NCBI RefSeq assembly: GCF_003994485.1 | Contig: NZ_RZNJ01000002.1 | Coordinates: 743,255-807,254, forward strand | Origin: Arsenicitalea aurantiaca | GTDB taxonomy: Bacteria; Pseudomonadota; Alphaproteobacteria; Rhizobiales; Devosiaceae | Length of the DNA: 64,000 bases | Direction of reading: 5' to 3' | In this document: positions 22,167 through 31,221 of the stretch, one piece after another | How the letters are laid out: each line of letters begins with the position of its first letter | Position numbering within the stretch: the stretch's first letter is position 1 | Position numbers and translations under genes: made by a program | The notes under the pieces: model-generated | What the model was told of the DNA's origin: nothing | What the model saw: the letters and a program-made list of their open reading frames with translations, nothing else | Database searches by the model: none

Positions 22167-22502
22167 ATGACCGATATCAACGCCTTCATCGACGAGAAGG
22201 TTAAGAGCAACGACGTGTTCCTGTTCATGAAGGGCTCGCCGGATTTCCCGCAGTGCGGATTTTCCGGACAGGTCGTGCAGATCCTCAACTATCTCGGCGT
22301 CGACTATCAGAGCGCCAACGTGCTCGAGAGCCAGGAACTGCGCGAGGGTGTGAAGGCCTATACCAACTGGCCGACCATCCCCCAGCTCTACATCAAGGGC
22401 GAGTTCGTCGGCGGTGCCGACATCGTGCGCGAGATGTTCCAGGCCGGTGAACTGCAGGCTCATTTCGAGCAGGCCGGCATTCCGGTCAAGCAGCAGGCCT
22501 GA
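22167..22502 (+). CDS. grxD: Monothiol glutaredoxin, Grx4 type
   Basis: A 111-residue monothiol glutaredoxin. The active site is C30 in PQCGFSGQ, the invariant CGFS motif; FMKGSPDFP precedes it, and [22 protein letters not shown] is the glutathione-binding region. These proteins bind a glutathione-coordinated [2Fe-2S] cluster and hand it on, often with BolA. The neighbouring bolA supports that. GAAAGG precedes the ATG. Confidence 0.95.
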   Translation: MTDINAFIDEKVKSNDVFLFMKGSPDFPQCGFSGQVVQILNYLGVDYQSANVLESQELREGVKAYTNWPTIPQLYIKGEFVGGADIVREMFQAGELQAHFEQAGIPVKQQA

Positions 22503-22544
22503 ACCCCTGCTTGGGTGGCACGGCGCCAGAGCATAAGCGGCGCT

Positions 22545-22566
22545 GATGATACCCATCATTTTTTTG
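22545..22566 (+). terminator. Weak terminator after grxD
   Basis: A short stem, ATGAT-ACCC-ATCAT, at 22546-22559 is followed by a run of seven T. The stem is only five pairs and A/T-rich, so strength should be low. Its position after grxD fits. Confidence 0.4.
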
Positions 22567-22626
22567 CGCTTCCCGGCCTCAGCCGGGAGGCGTAGATAAG
22601 GCGTCCCTCCTCTCCGGGACGCTGAA

Positions 22627-23847
22627 ATGTCCGATTCCCCCAGGCGCCTGCCCGTTCCGCTGCCCCTCATCATCGCGGCAGGCTGCGTCGTCGCCGCGAT
22701 AACCTTCGGTACGCGCTCGACCTTCGGGCTCTTCACGCTCCCCATGACTGAAGATCTAGGGCTCACCCGCGAGACCTATGGTATGGCCATGGCCATCCAG
22801 AATCTTGCCTGGGGGATCGCGCAACCCTTTGCTGGCGGCATCGCCGATCGGTACGGCACCGCGCGCACCCTGGCCTTCGGCGCCGTCCTCTACGCGCTCG
22901 GCATGGTCCTGATGGCCTATTCCGATACCGGCGCGATGCTGAACCTGACTGCCGGCCTTCTCATCGGCGTCGGCATTGCGGTGGCATCGTTCGGCGTCGT
23001 CATGGCCGCCTTCGGGCGCGTTGTGTCCCCGCAAAAGCGCAGCACCGTTTTCGGCATCGCGACGGCCGCCTCCTCGATGGGACAGTTTCTCTTTGCCCCC
23101 CTCGGCCAGGCCTTCATCAATGCCTTTGGCTGGCAGAGCGCGCTCATCTATCTCGGGGCGCTGGTCCTGCTCGTTGTACCGCTTTCGAGCCTCTTGCGCG
23201 GGCGCAGCGAGAGCCAGCCGGGCGAAGCCGATATCGGCTTCATGACCGCACTCTCGCAGGCGCTCGGCCACAATTCATACCGGCTGCTGGTCATCGGCTT
23301 CTTCGTCTGCGGCTTCCACCTGGCGTTCATCAACGTGCATATGCCCGCCTATCTCGTGCAGTGCGGGCTGAGCCCGGAGGTCGGATCTTGGTCGATTGCC
23401 GTGATCGGGCTTTTCAACGTGGTCGGGTCGCTCGCTTCGGGATATCTCGGTGGCAGGCTGCCCAAGCAGATGCTGCTCGCGAGCATCTACTTTACGCGCG
23501 CGGTCGCCATCGGCATCTTCCTGCTGCTACCGGTCACCGAGGCCACCGCCTATGTCTTCTCGGCGGCGATGGGGCTCCTCTGGCTCTCCACCGTGCCGCT
23601 GACGGCGGGGCTCGTCGCGCTCTTTTTCGGTACACGCTATCTCGGCATGCTTTATGGGCTGGCGTTCCTCTCGCACCAGATCGGGTCGTTCATCGGCGTG
23701 TGGCTCGGCGGCTTCGTCTTCGATGTCACCGGATCGTATAGCCTGGTGTGGTATCTGGGGATCCTGCTGGGGCTTGGTTCGGCGATCATCCATCTGCCGA
23801 TCCGCGAGGCGTCCGCCCCTGCCATGCTTGCCCGACCGGCCGAATAG
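22627..23847 (+). CDS. MFS transporter, monocarboxylate-transporter-like
   Basis: A 406-residue protein with twelve hydrophobic segments of the major facilitator superfamily. The loop between segments 2 and 3 carries the A-like motif GGIADRYGTARTL, and GRVVSPQKRSTVFGIATAASS matches the oxalate/formate and monocarboxylate subgroup. No substrate can be read from it. It stands apart from the glutaredoxin unit and ahead of a second, unrelated MFS gene. Confidence 0.85.
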   Translation: MSDSPRRLPVPLPLIIAAGCVVAAITFGTRSTFGLFTLPMTEDLGLTRETYGMAMAIQNLAWGIAQPFAGGIADRYGTARTLAFGAVLYALGMVLMAYSDTGAMLNLTAGLLIGVGIAVASFGVVMAAFGRVVSPQKRSTVFGIATAASSMGQFLFAPLGQAFINAFGWQSALIYLGALVLLVVPLSSLLRGRSESQPGEADIGFMTALSQALGHNSYRLLVIGFFVCGFHLAFINVHMPAYLVQCGLSPEVGSWSIAVIGLFNVVGSLASGYLGGRLPKQMLLASIYFTRAVAIGIFLLLPVTEATAYVFSAAMGLLWLSTVPLTAGLVALFFGTRYLGMLYGLAFLSHQIGSFIGVWLGGFVFDVTGSYSLVWYLGILLGLGSAIIHLPIREASAPAMLARPAE

Positions 23848-23950
23848 TTGATCGGCCGAACCAACATATTGCCATTTGCTTCCCAGAGGTTCATGGTCCG
23901 AACCACCTGAAGTCGGCGTCTTCCTCCCGGCGGAAACGGAATAATTTCAA

Positions 23951-25207
23951 ATGTCAGACCTTCTCAAGGCGCGAGGCATCTCGCGCCCCGAATTCATTGC
24001 CATCATCGCCGCGATGATGGCCCTCAACGCGATGGCGATCGACGTCATGCTGCCGGCCCTGCCATATATGGGCGAGGCGCTGAACGTCCTGAACGAGAAC
24101 GACCGTCACTTCGTGATCACCGCCTACATGCTGGGTTTTGGTGTTGCCCAATTGGCGATCGGGCCCTTGTCGGACCGCTTCGGCCGCAAGACACCGCTCA
24201 TCATCGGCATCATCATCTACATCATCGCGGCCTTCGCAGCGGTGCTCGCACCCGATTTCGCGACCCTGCTCATCCTTCGCGTCATCCAGGGCGCAGGCGC
24301 AGCCGGGACGCGGGTGATCGCCCAATCGGCCGTTCGTGACCTCTATTCGGGCCGGGCCATGGCGGAGGTGATGTCGCTGACCTTCATGGTGTTCATGGCT
24401 GTGCCCATCATCGCGCCGGGCATCGGGCAGATCCTGCTGCTGACCGGCCCGTGGGAAACCATCTTCATCTTCATGGGCCTGTTGGCGCTGGTTTCGGGTC
24501 TCTGGGCCTTCTTCCGCCTCCCCGAGACCCTAGCGCCGGAAAACCGTCGTCCTCTCACGATTACTGCCATCACGCAGGGCTTCCAGATCGTTTTCACCAA
24601 TCGCGTTGCGCTCTGCTACGCGGCCGCCGGCACGTTCGTCTTCGGCGGCCTCTTCGGCTTCATCACCACCGCCCAGCAGATCTACGTGGATATCTACGGG
24701 CTCGGCGTCTACTTCCCTGTCGCGTTCGCCGCGATGGCGGGCCTGATGGCGATCTCGTCCTTCCTCAACTCGCGCTTCGTATCCCGCCTGGGGATGCGGC
24801 GGCTGAGCCATTTCGCGATGCTGGTCTTTACCGGCATGAGCGGCGTCCTCACGCTGCTGGCGGCGCTCGACATGCTACCGTTCTGGCTCTTCTTCACCGT
24901 CTTTGCCGTCATCATGTTCATGTTCGGCTGGGCGGCGTCGAACATGAACTCGCTCTCCATGGAGCCACTCGGGGCCGTGGCCGGAACGGCATCCTCGGTC
25001 TTCGGCTTCGTGCAGACGGTGGGCGGCGCCGTGCTCGGCAGCATCATCGGCCAGATGTATAATGGCACCGTGGTGCCGACGGCCGCGGGCTATTTCGTCA
25101 TGGGAGGCCTGGCGCTGATCGCAATCCTGATTGCCGAGAACGGACGCCTCTTCGGCGTCGGCAAGGATTATGAAAGCGAAGGCCCGATCTATGGCGAGGC
25201 CCACTGA
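23951..25207 (+). CDS. Bcr/CflA-type multidrug efflux MFS transporter
   Basis: A 418-residue, twelve-segment transporter of the drug:H+ antiporter group (Bcr/CflA). It shows IDVMLPALPYMGEAL in segment 1, the motif-A loop IGPLSDRFGRKTPLI, RVIQGAGAAGTRVIAQSAVRD (motif B-like with its Arg) and a PIIAPGIGQILL motif-C-like segment. These features fit proton-driven drug efflux. Substrates are not known. The gene has its own 100-base upstream region. Confidence 0.88.
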   Translation: MSDLLKARGISRPEFIAIIAAMMALNAMAIDVMLPALPYMGEALNVLNENDRHFVITAYMLGFGVAQLAIGPLSDRFGRKTPLIIGIIIYIIAAFAAVLAPDFATLLILRVIQGAGAAGTRVIAQSAVRDLYSGRAMAEVMSLTFMVFMAVPIIAPGIGQILLLTGPWETIFIFMGLLALVSGLWAFFRLPETLAPENRRPLTITAITQGFQIVFTNRVALCYAAAGTFVFGGLFGFITTAQQIYVDIYGLGVYFPVAFAAMAGLMAISSFLNSRFVSRLGMRRLSHFAMLVFTGMSGVLTLLAALDMLPFWLFFTVFAVIMFMFGWAASNMNSLSMEPLGAVAGTASSVFGFVQTVGGAVLGSIIGQMYNGTVVPTAAGYFVMGGLALIAILIAENGRLFGVGKDYESEGPIYGEAH

Positions 25208-25259
25208 TCTCAACTCGGCCTGAATCCGCCGCCGGTTGTCCCGGCGGCACCACACTGGC

Positions 25260-26081
25260 TCAGACCGTAAAGACCTCGTGTCGCAGCAGCGCCCAGCTGT
25301 CGGGATCAGGGGCGAGCAGCAAACCGCCGGTGAGGTGGTGCGGCTGGTAGGGCGACCCGTCGAGCCGCGCCACATGCGCCCCGGCCTCCTGCGCGATCAG
25401 TGTGCCGCCCAGATGGTCCCAGGGCATCAGCTTGTTGAACATGACGAAATGCGTGTGGCCCGCGGCAAAGAGCCGGTAGTCATGCCCGGCCACGCGGTAA
25501 TTGGCGGCCAGCCGCACCTTCGCGAGATTGCCGAGCACGGCGGCCTTGGTGTCCTGCGGCAGATAGGCGATCGATACCGATCCGATCATCTGTTCGAGCG
25601 GGACGGCAGCGGCGGCGTTGAGCCGCTCGTCCGTCCCATCCGGGCGGCGCATCCACGCCCCCGCGCCCTTCTCGGCCATCACCCAGTCGTCACCCATCGG
25701 ATCGTAGATGATGCCGGCAACGGTCTCGCCCCGATGAACGACTGCCGCCATCACTGCAAAGAGCGGAAGGCCGGCCGCAAAATTTGCCGTCCCGTCGATG
25801 GGATCGACCACGATGGCGAGTTCGGCAGCCGCCAGGCGCTCGAGCAGCCCCGGATCAGCCGCAACGCCCTCCTCGCCGACGAACAGCGCCTCGGGCATGG
25901 CGTCGGCCACAGCCGCCGCAATTGCACGCTCGGAGGCGACATCCGCTTCGGTGACGAGATCGATCGCCTCGCTCTTTTGTCGCACCATCCCGGCATCCAG
26001 CCGCCGGAAGCGCGGCAGGATTTCGGCCTTTGCGGCATCACGCAGGATGGTGGCTAGAGCGGGAACGTCGATGATGGCCAT
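25260..26081 (-). CDS. Inositol-monophosphatase/CysQ-like phosphatase
   Basis: A 273-residue member of the Li-sensitive, Mg-dependent phosphatase superfamily. The metal motifs are VGEEG at residues 68-72 and DPIDGTANFAAG from 93, with WDHLGG in the last quarter. Members dephosphorylate inositol monophosphate or 3'-phosphoadenosine phosphates; the sequence does not decide between them. The ATG lies in the ttcA stop (TGATG), so the two genes are coupled. Confidence 0.85.
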   Translation of the reverse strand: MAIIDVPALATILRDAAKAEILPRFRRLDAGMVRQKSEAIDLVTEADVASERAIAAAVADAMPEALFVGEEGVAADPGLLERLAAAELAIVVDPIDGTANFAAGLPLFAVMAAVVHRGETVAGIIYDPMGDDWVMAEKGAGAWMRRPDGTDERLNAAAAVPLEQMIGSVSIAYLPQDTKAAVLGNLAKVRLAANYRVAGHDYRLFAAGHTHFVMFNKLMPWDHLGGTLIAQEAGAHVARLDGSPYQPHHLTGGLLLAPDPDSWALLRHEVFTV

Positions 26082-26941
26082 CAGCTTTGGTCCTGTGTCA
26101 GTGCAGCGAAGTCGAAGAGTTTCGGGTCGAGCAGATGGCTCGGCCGGACATTGCCGAGGGCGCGGATCATGACGTCCTTGCGTCCCGGCTGGCGTCTTTC
26201 GATATCGTTCAGCATGGCCTTCATCGCGTTGCGTTCGAGGCCCTCCTGGCTTCCGCAGAGGTCGCAGGGGATGATGGGAAAAGCCATCGCGTCCGAAAAG
26301 CGTTGCAGATCATCTTCCGCACAATAGATCAGCGGGCGCAGCACCTGCACGTCGCCCTCGTCATTGAGAAGCTTGCCGGGCATGGCGGCAAGCTTGCCCC
26401 CATGGAAGAGGTTCATGAAGAACGTCTCGAGGCTATCTTCCCGATGATGGCCAAGCACGAGGGCTGAACACCCCTCCTCGCGCGCGATGCGATAGAGATG
26501 GCCCCTGCGCAGCCTCGAGCAGAGCGCGCAATAGGTCGCGCCCTCCGGGAGCTTGTCGGTCACGATCGAATAGGTGTCCCGATACTCGATCCGGTGCGGC
26601 ACACCGACCTGGGTCAGGAACTGGGGGAGAATGTGCTTGGGGAAATTGGGCTGGCCCTGATCGAGATTGCACACGAGGAGTTCCACCGGCAGCAGACCGC
26701 GCCATTTGAGGTCCAGCAGAAGCGCCAGCAGACCATAGCTGTCCTTGCCCCCCGAGAGCGCGACGAGCCAGCGGGTGCCGGGCTCGACCATGCCGAACCG
26801 CTCCAGCGCCTCACGCGTCAGGCGGATGAGCCGCTTGCGCAATTTGTTGAACTCAACCCCGCTCGGCGCACCGGCGAATATGGGATGGGCGCCACCGGCA
26901 TCCTCGGCGGCTTCGGGATCGATCGGGAGCGCTTGGTTCAT
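26081..26941 (-). CDS. ttcA: tRNA 2-thiocytidine(32) synthetase TtcA
   Basis: A 286-residue PP-loop ATPase that thiolates cytidine 32 of some tRNAs. The PP-loop SGGKDS is at residues 63-68. C138 and C141 ([11 protein letters not shown]) and C226 in PCDLCGSQ match the cysteines that hold the [4Fe-4S] cluster in Ttc[18 protein letters not shown] is also typical. It precedes and overlaps the cysQ-like gene by one base. Confidence 0.92.
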   Translation of the reverse strand: MNQALPIDPEAAEDAGGAHPIFAGAPSGVEFNKLRKRLIRLTREALERFGMVEPGTRWLVALSGGKDSYGLLALLLDLKWRGLLPVELLVCNLDQGQPNFPKHILPQFLTQVGVPHRIEYRDTYSIVTDKLPEGATYCALCSRLRRGHLYRIAREEGCSALVLGHHREDSLETFFMNLFHGGKLAAMPGKLLNDEGDVQVLRPLIYCAEDDLQRFSDAMAFPIIPCDLCGSQEGLERNAMKAMLNDIERRQPGRKDVMIRALGNVRPSHLLDPKLFDFAALTQDQS

Positions 26942-26965
26942 CGGGCCATCCGAAGGCAGTAGAGA

Positions 26966-26991
26966 GAAAGGGCGGCGGGTGCCGCCCTTTC
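26966..26991 (-). terminator. Terminator after sbmA
   Basis: A perfect ten-pair stem, AAAGGGCGGC with GCCGCCCTTT, around a four-base loop at 26967-26990. On the minus strand it ends in TTTCTCTCT. It separates sbmA from ttcA. Confidence 0.65.
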
Positions 26992-27015
26992 CCTATACCG
27001 AATTGGCCGCGAACT

Positions 27016-28095
27016 CTACTCTGCCGGCAGCGGCGAGACGCTGTCCTGCTGCCCGCCGACATCGTGGCCGGTATCGAACCGGTCGAGGTTCTGCTCGAAT
27101 TCGTAGAGCCGCTTCCAGATCGAGCGCAGTTCGGTGAGCACCGTCCAGTTGTCGAGGATGATGGACATTGCGCCATCCACTCGCCCATAGGCATTCGACA
27201 CCTGCTGCAAAACCCCGAAGGTCACCGCGCCCGTCATCATGCCGGGCCCGACCATGATGAGCGGGGTCAGCAGGGTCACCTGACCGTAGAGGTTCGCCCA
27301 GAGATCGAAATACCCGTAATGCAGGTAGAGCCGATGGTAGTTGATCCTGATGCCGGTAAAGAGCGAGAACAGGGTCTCGGGTTGACCGTGATTGACCTTG
27401 TCGTCTTCTCCGTAGACGAGCTCCTTGCGGAAGGCGGCCTCGACTTTCTGGTTGTTATACTCGAGACCCGGAAGGAAATACCCGACGAACCACGAAATGA
27501 CCATGCCACCGACCGTGATGATCAGCGCCGCCCAGACGAGCGACCCCGGGATGTCGCGGATGACGGGCAGGTCGACCTGCGCACTGAGGGTCCACAGGAT
27601 GGGAATGAACGCAATCAGGGTCATGGTCGCCCGCACCACTGCGAGCCCGAGCCCCTGCACGATTGCTGCAAAACGCTGGGTGTCTTCCTGGATGCGCTGG
27701 GACGCGCCCTCGATCTCGTGCTCGACCTTGCGCCAGCGCGGGATGTAGTCCTCGGTGATCGCCTGACGCCAGCGGAAGGCGTAGAGCCGCGTCACATAGC
27801 TCGTGAGCGTGGCGAGGATGACATAGGGTATGGCGATCACGAAGAAGGATCGCGGCACCGGCAGCGGGATGAAACCGAGCCAGTTCACCCATTCGAAATT
27901 CCAGCCGGCAATCGCATACCAGAACTCCGACATGTCCCGACCGGCCGGGTTCTGCAGCATGTCGTAGAACGTACCGTACCAGCCGTTCACGATGACCGTG
28001 AACTGTACCTGGATGTAGATCGAGGCAATGAGGAACAGCCCTCCCCCATAGGCCCACGTCCTCCATTTCGGGTTGCGGAAAAACGCCTTGATCAT
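27016..28095 (-). CDS. sbmA: SbmA/BacA-like peptide antibiotic transporter
   Basis: A 359-residue membrane protein of the SbmA/BacA family, a proton-driven importer with the fold of an ABC exporter but no ATPase domain. The N-terminus MIKAFFRNPKWRTWAYGGG and NGWYGTFYDMLQNP are typical, as are RWRQAITEDYIPRWR and QRIQEDTQRFA. These proteins import proline-rich antimicrobial peptides, and in rhizobia and Brucella BacA is needed for host persistence. The start at 28095 has GGAGG upstream. The protein is about 45 residues shorter than E. coli SbmA. Confidence 0.88.
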   Translation of the reverse strand: MIKAFFRNPKWRTWAYGGGLFLIASIYIQVQFTVIVNGWYGTFYDMLQNPAGRDMSEFWYAIAGWNFEWVNWLGFIPLPVPRSFFVIAIPYVILATLTSYVTRLYAFRWRQAITEDYIPRWRKVEHEIEGASQRIQEDTQRFAAIVQGLGLAVVRATMTLIAFIPILWTLSAQVDLPVIRDIPGSLVWAALIITVGGMVISWFVGYFLPGLEYNNQKVEAAFRKELVYGEDDKVNHGQPETLFSLFTGIRINYHRLYLHYGYFDLWANLYGQVTLLTPLIMVGPGMMTGAVTFGVLQQVSNAYGRVDGAMSIILDNWTVLTELRSIWKRLYEFEQNLDRFDTGHDVGGQQDSVSPLPAE

Positions 28096-28194
28096 GTCGC
28101 CTCCACGGGCAAGCTCCGGCAGCCGGAGCGTCGCCAATCCGTCACAAAAATCTACGGGCCGTGCAAGCGGACAGTTTCAACCTTACCAAAATGT

Positions 28195-28221
28195 AAAGGG
28201 CCGCCCCTGGGGGCGGCCCTC
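28195..28221 (-). terminator. Terminator after rpsD
   Basis: Arms AGGGCCGCCCC and GGGGCGGCCCT at 28197-28220 form a very stable hairpin; on the minus strand it is followed by TTTACATTTTGG. It fits the end of the rpsD transcript. Confidence 0.65.
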
Positions 28222-28246
28222 GAAAGTCTCGATCCGTTGGGATCGT

Positions 28247-28864
28247 TTAGCGCGAATAGAATTCGACGACGAGGTTCGGTTCCATCTGCACCGGATAGGG
28301 CACATCCGAGAGGGCCGGCACACGCACGAAGGTGGCGGTCATCTTGGAGTGATCGGTCTCGATGTATTCGGGCACGTCGCGCTCAGCCAGCTGAACGGCC
28401 TCGAGCACGATGCCGAGCTGCTTGGAGCGCTCGCGGATCTCGATCTTGTCGCCGACCTTGACCTGATAGGACGGGATGTTGACGCGCTTGCCGTTGACCA
28501 GGATGTGGCCGTGGCTGACGAACTGACGTGCAGCGAACACGGTCGGCACGAACTTGGCGCGGTAGATGATCGCGTCGAGGCGGCTCTCGAGGAGGCCGAT
28601 CAGGTTCTCGCCGGTGTCGCCCTTCACGCGGTTCGCCTCGGTATAGAGACGGCGGAAGGCCTTTTCGGTGATCGAACCGTAGTAGCCTTTGAGCTTCTGC
28701 TTGGCGCGCAGCTGCAGGCCGTAGTCCGACGTCTTGCCCTTGCGGCGCTGGCCGTGCTGGCCAGGGCCATAGGCGCGAGCATTGAGCGGGCTCTTGGGGC
28801 GGCCCCAGAGGTTTTCGCCAAGACGGCGGTCGATTTTATGCTTGGTAGAATGGCGCTTTGACAT
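28247..28864 (-). CDS. rpsD: 30S ribosomal protein S4
   Basis: A 205-residue ribosomal protein S4, which nucleates 30S assembly and in many bacteria represses its own translation. It begins [21 protein letters not shown], has [22 protein letters not shown], and contains the S4 RNA-binding domain with [25 protein letters not shown]. No zinc-binding cysteines are present (Cys-free form). AAAGGA precedes the ATG. It is monocistronic, with its own promoter and terminator. Confidence 0.97.
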   Translation of the reverse strand: MSKRHSTKHKIDRRLGENLWGRPKSPLNARAYGPGQHGQRRKGKTSDYGLQLRAKQKLKGYYGSITEKAFRRLYTEANRVKGDTGENLIGLLESRLDAIIYRAKFVPTVFAARQFVSHGHILVNGKRVNIPSYQVKVGDKIEIRERSKQLGIVLEAVQLAERDVPEYIETDHSKMTATFVRVPALSDVPYPVQMEPNLVVEFYSR

Positions 28865-29001
28865 CGCGTGTCCTTTGAAGTCGTTGCAGGGTTGGACCGC
28901 GCCCTCCTCTGCCCTGCGCCGCTGCGCTGGGCCGACAGACCTCGCAAATGATGAGGAGATCCCGGGTGCGCCCGACGGACGAGGTCCATCAGGTTGCGCG
29001 C

Positions 29002-29030
29002 CTGATAGCTTCCGAGGCGCACGGAGTCAA
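29002..29030 (-). promoter_or_regulatory. Candidate sigma-70-type promoter of rpsD
   Basis: On the minus strand TTGACT (29030-29025) and TATCAG (29007-29002) are separated by exactly 17 bases. That leaves a leader of about 130 bases before the rpsD ATG. A 16-base palindrome, GTCTGACCGGTCAGAC, abuts the -35 at 29031-29046 and contains the stop of the upstream MFS gene. Confidence 0.55.
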
Positions 29031-29040
29031 GTCTGACCGG

Positions 29041-30282
29041 TCAGACCATCTTCCGATCGAGGTTCTGGATGCGCCGCAGCTCGGGGAACATCTTCGCCCA
29101 GAGCGCCGCAACGCCCATCGTCCCCGCACCACCGATGGTGACGGCAGCGATGGCTCCGAGCCAGAAAGCCATCACGCCGGCCCGGAATTCACCCAGCTCG
29201 TTCGAGGCGCCGATGAACACGCGGTTGACCGCGCTCACCCTGCCGCGGACCTCGTCCGGCGTCCAGAGCTGCATGATCGTTTCGCGGATGGCGACGCTCA
29301 CCATGTCGGCGGCGCCCATCACCACAAGCGCCGGCACCGCCATCCAGACCGACCAGGAGAAACCGAAAATGATGGTGGCAAGGCCGAACAGCGCGACAAA
29401 GAAGAAGAGCTTGTGCCCCGCCCCGGTCCTGATCGGGAATTTGGCAAGCCACAGCGCCATCCCGATGGCACCGATCCCAGGGGCGGCACGGAGAAGGCCT
29501 AGGCCCAGTGGCCCGGCCTCGAGGATGTCGCTCGCATAGATCGGCATCAGGGCCGTCGCGCCCCCGAGCAGCACCGCGAAGAGATCGAGCGAGATCGCCC
29601 CGAAGACGATCCTGTTGTCCCGGATGTAGCGGAAGCCGGCCAGCATTGTCGTCAGGCTCGTCGCCTGGGTGTCGCGCGGCTGCGGCGGACGGGGGATGAA
29701 GAGAACGCAGGTCAGTGAAACGCAGATGAGGATCGCAGCTGTTCCATAGGCCACCGGACCGCCGAGCCCATAGAGCAGGCCGCCCGTCATCGGCCCGGCA
29801 ATCGCCGCCAGCTGCCATGCGGACGCATTGATCGAGATCGCGTTCGCAAGCGCCTCGGGCGGCACGAGATTGGGCGCGAGGGAGTCAGACGCCGGCCCCA
29901 TGAACGCCCGGGCAAGACCAAGTACGACGAGCGCACCGAAGATCGGAAGGACGCCGATCCCCTCGTTGATCGCAATGAAGAGCAGGCCCAGCGCGCAAAT
30001 TGCCTCGATGAAAAGGCAGATTGCCATCACCCGACGCCGGCTGAAGCGGTCTGCGACAAGCCCGGTGAGCAGCACCATCGAGAGCGCAGGAAGATACTGC
30101 GCAAGCCCGACCAGCCCCAGGAAGAGCGCGTTCCCGGTCTCTTCCCAGATCTGCCAGCCGACGGATACCGAAATGATCTGTACGCCGAACGTCGTCGCAA
30201 GCGTCGCCGCGGCGAAGAACCGGAAACCGCGGTAGTGGAGCGCGAGTCGCGAGGGGGACTCACCATCGGCGGGGAGCGTCAT
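29041..30282 (-). CDS. MFS transporter, EntS-like (MFS_3)
   Basis: A protein of about 413 residues with twelve hydrophobic segments. The N-terminal ALHYRGFRFFAAATLATTFG followed by VSVGWQIWEETG is typical of the MFS_3 group, which includes the enterobactin exporter EntS. The motif-A loop LVADRFSRRRVM and VRGRVSAVNRVFIGASNELGEF in segment 10-11 agree. The ATG at 30282 is my choice; a GTG at 30315 sits directly on an AGGAG and is unlikely. No siderophore genes are nearby. Confidence 0.8.
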   Translation of the reverse strand: MTLPADGESPSRLALHYRGFRFFAAATLATTFGVQIISVSVGWQIWEETGNALFLGLVGLAQYLPALSMVLLTGLVADRFSRRRVMAICLFIEAICALGLLFIAINEGIGVLPIFGALVVLGLARAFMGPASDSLAPNLVPPEALANAISINASAWQLAAIAGPMTGGLLYGLGGPVAYGTAAILICVSLTCVLFIPRPPQPRDTQATSLTTMLAGFRYIRDNRIVFGAISLDLFAVLLGGATALMPIYASDILEAGPLGLGLLRAAPGIGAIGMALWLAKFPIRTGAGHKLFFFVALFGLATIIFGFSWSVWMAVPALVVMGAADMVSVAIRETIMQLWTPDEVRGRVSAVNRVFIGASNELGEFRAGVMAFWLGAIAAVTIGGAGTMGVAALWAKMFPELRRIQNLDRKMV

Positions 30283-30361
30283 GATGGCGAAGGTGATGGC
30301 ACGAAAGCGCCGCACCTCCTAGAGCGTTTCGCCCGCACTCGACGAAGGATCTACAGGCCCA

Positions 30362-31156
30362 CTATTCCTTGCGTGGCGTACGCCGGGGGTCGGGCCGCTC
30401 GTGCTTGCGATCGATGGAGGAGATCACGCCGCGCAGGGTACGCACTTCCTGCGCGGAAAAATTGCCGCGGCTGAGCATGGCCCGCAGATTGTTGACCACC
30501 GTGGGCCGCTTGTCGGGAGCGGTGAAAAAGCCGGTCCGATCAAGCGTTTCCTCAAGATGGTTGAAAAGCCCGATCAGTTCGGCCTTGCTCGCGGGCTCGG
30601 CTAGGGTGTCGGTGAAGGGAAGCGCCGCCCCCAAATCGGATTGCCGTCTCCATTCATAGGCGAGGACCAGCACGGCCTGAGCGATATTGAGCGATGCGAA
30701 CGCAGCTTCGACCGGAAGCGTGACAATGGCGTCCGATAGCGCCACCTCTTCATTGTAGAGCCCCCAGCGTTCGCGCCCGAAGAGCAATCCCGCGCCCCGC
30801 CCGCCCTCGATGTGACCAACGAGCCGTTGCGCCGCGACATCGGGTCCGAGCACCGGCTTCTGAAGGTCGCGACGCCGCGCTGTCGTCGCATAGACGAGGG
30901 TGAGGTCAGCGATCGCTTCTTCGACTGTCGCGAAGACACGTACGCGCGCGATCACATGGTTGGCGCGGGAGGCTGCGGCAATTGCGCGCTCGTTCGGCCA
31001 GCCGTCGCGCGGATTGACCAACCGCAGATCCCACAGGCCGAAATTGGCCATGGCGCGCGCGGTCGTACCGATGTTCTCGCCAAGCTGCGGCTCGCAGAGG
31101 ATGATCGCAGGGCTTGGTCGAAAAACGATTTCCTGAGACGAGTCTGTACCGGCCAA
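30362..31156 (-). CDS. trmJ: tRNA (cytidine/uridine-2'-O-)-methyltransferase TrmJ
   Basis: A 264-residue SPOUT methyltransferase that methylates the ribose at position 32 of tRNA. The three SPOUT motifs are visible: CEPQLGENIGTTARAMANFG, GLLFGRERWGLYNEE and LPVEAAFASLNIAQAV. A C-terminal extension with LFNHLEETLDRTGFF and IDRKHE is typical for TrmJ. The start is a TTG at 31156; its only plausible ribosome site, AGAGGG, lies in the 3' arm of a terminator-like hairpin immediately upstream. Confidence 0.88.
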   Translation of the reverse strand: MAGTDSSQEIVFRPSPAIILCEPQLGENIGTTARAMANFGLWDLRLVNPRDGWPNERAIAAASRANHVIARVRVFATVEEAIADLTLVYATTARRRDLQKPVLGPDVAAQRLVGHIEGGRGAGLLFGRERWGLYNEEVALSDAIVTLPVEAAFASLNIAQAVLVLAYEWRRQSDLGAALPFTDTLAEPASKAELIGLFNHLEETLDRTGFFTAPDKRPTVVNNLRAMLSRGNFSAQEVRTLRGVISSIDRKHERPDPRRTPRKE

Positions 31157-31157
31157 T

Positions 31158-31199
31158 TGAAAACCCTCTTTGTCGCCTGCTCATTGAGACAAAGAGGGT
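31158..31199 (-). terminator. Hairpin between GNAT gene and trmJ
   Basis: A perfect 12-base-pair stem: ACCCTCTTTGTC at 31163-31174 and GACAAAGAGGGT at 31188-31199, with a 13-base loop. On the minus strand it is followed by TTTTCAATT. It should end the GNAT transcript. The downstream arm holds the apparent trmJ ribosome site, so it may also control trmJ. Confidence 0.7.
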
Positions 31200-31221
31200 C
31201 AAAGATCAAGCCAAGAGGCAA

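Noticed and set aside
22571-22588. TCCCGGC-CTCA-GCCGGGA stem as terminator
   Set aside because: A stable seven-pair stem but no T-run on the plus strand, and it lies just before the MFS start; left as an unassigned hairpin.
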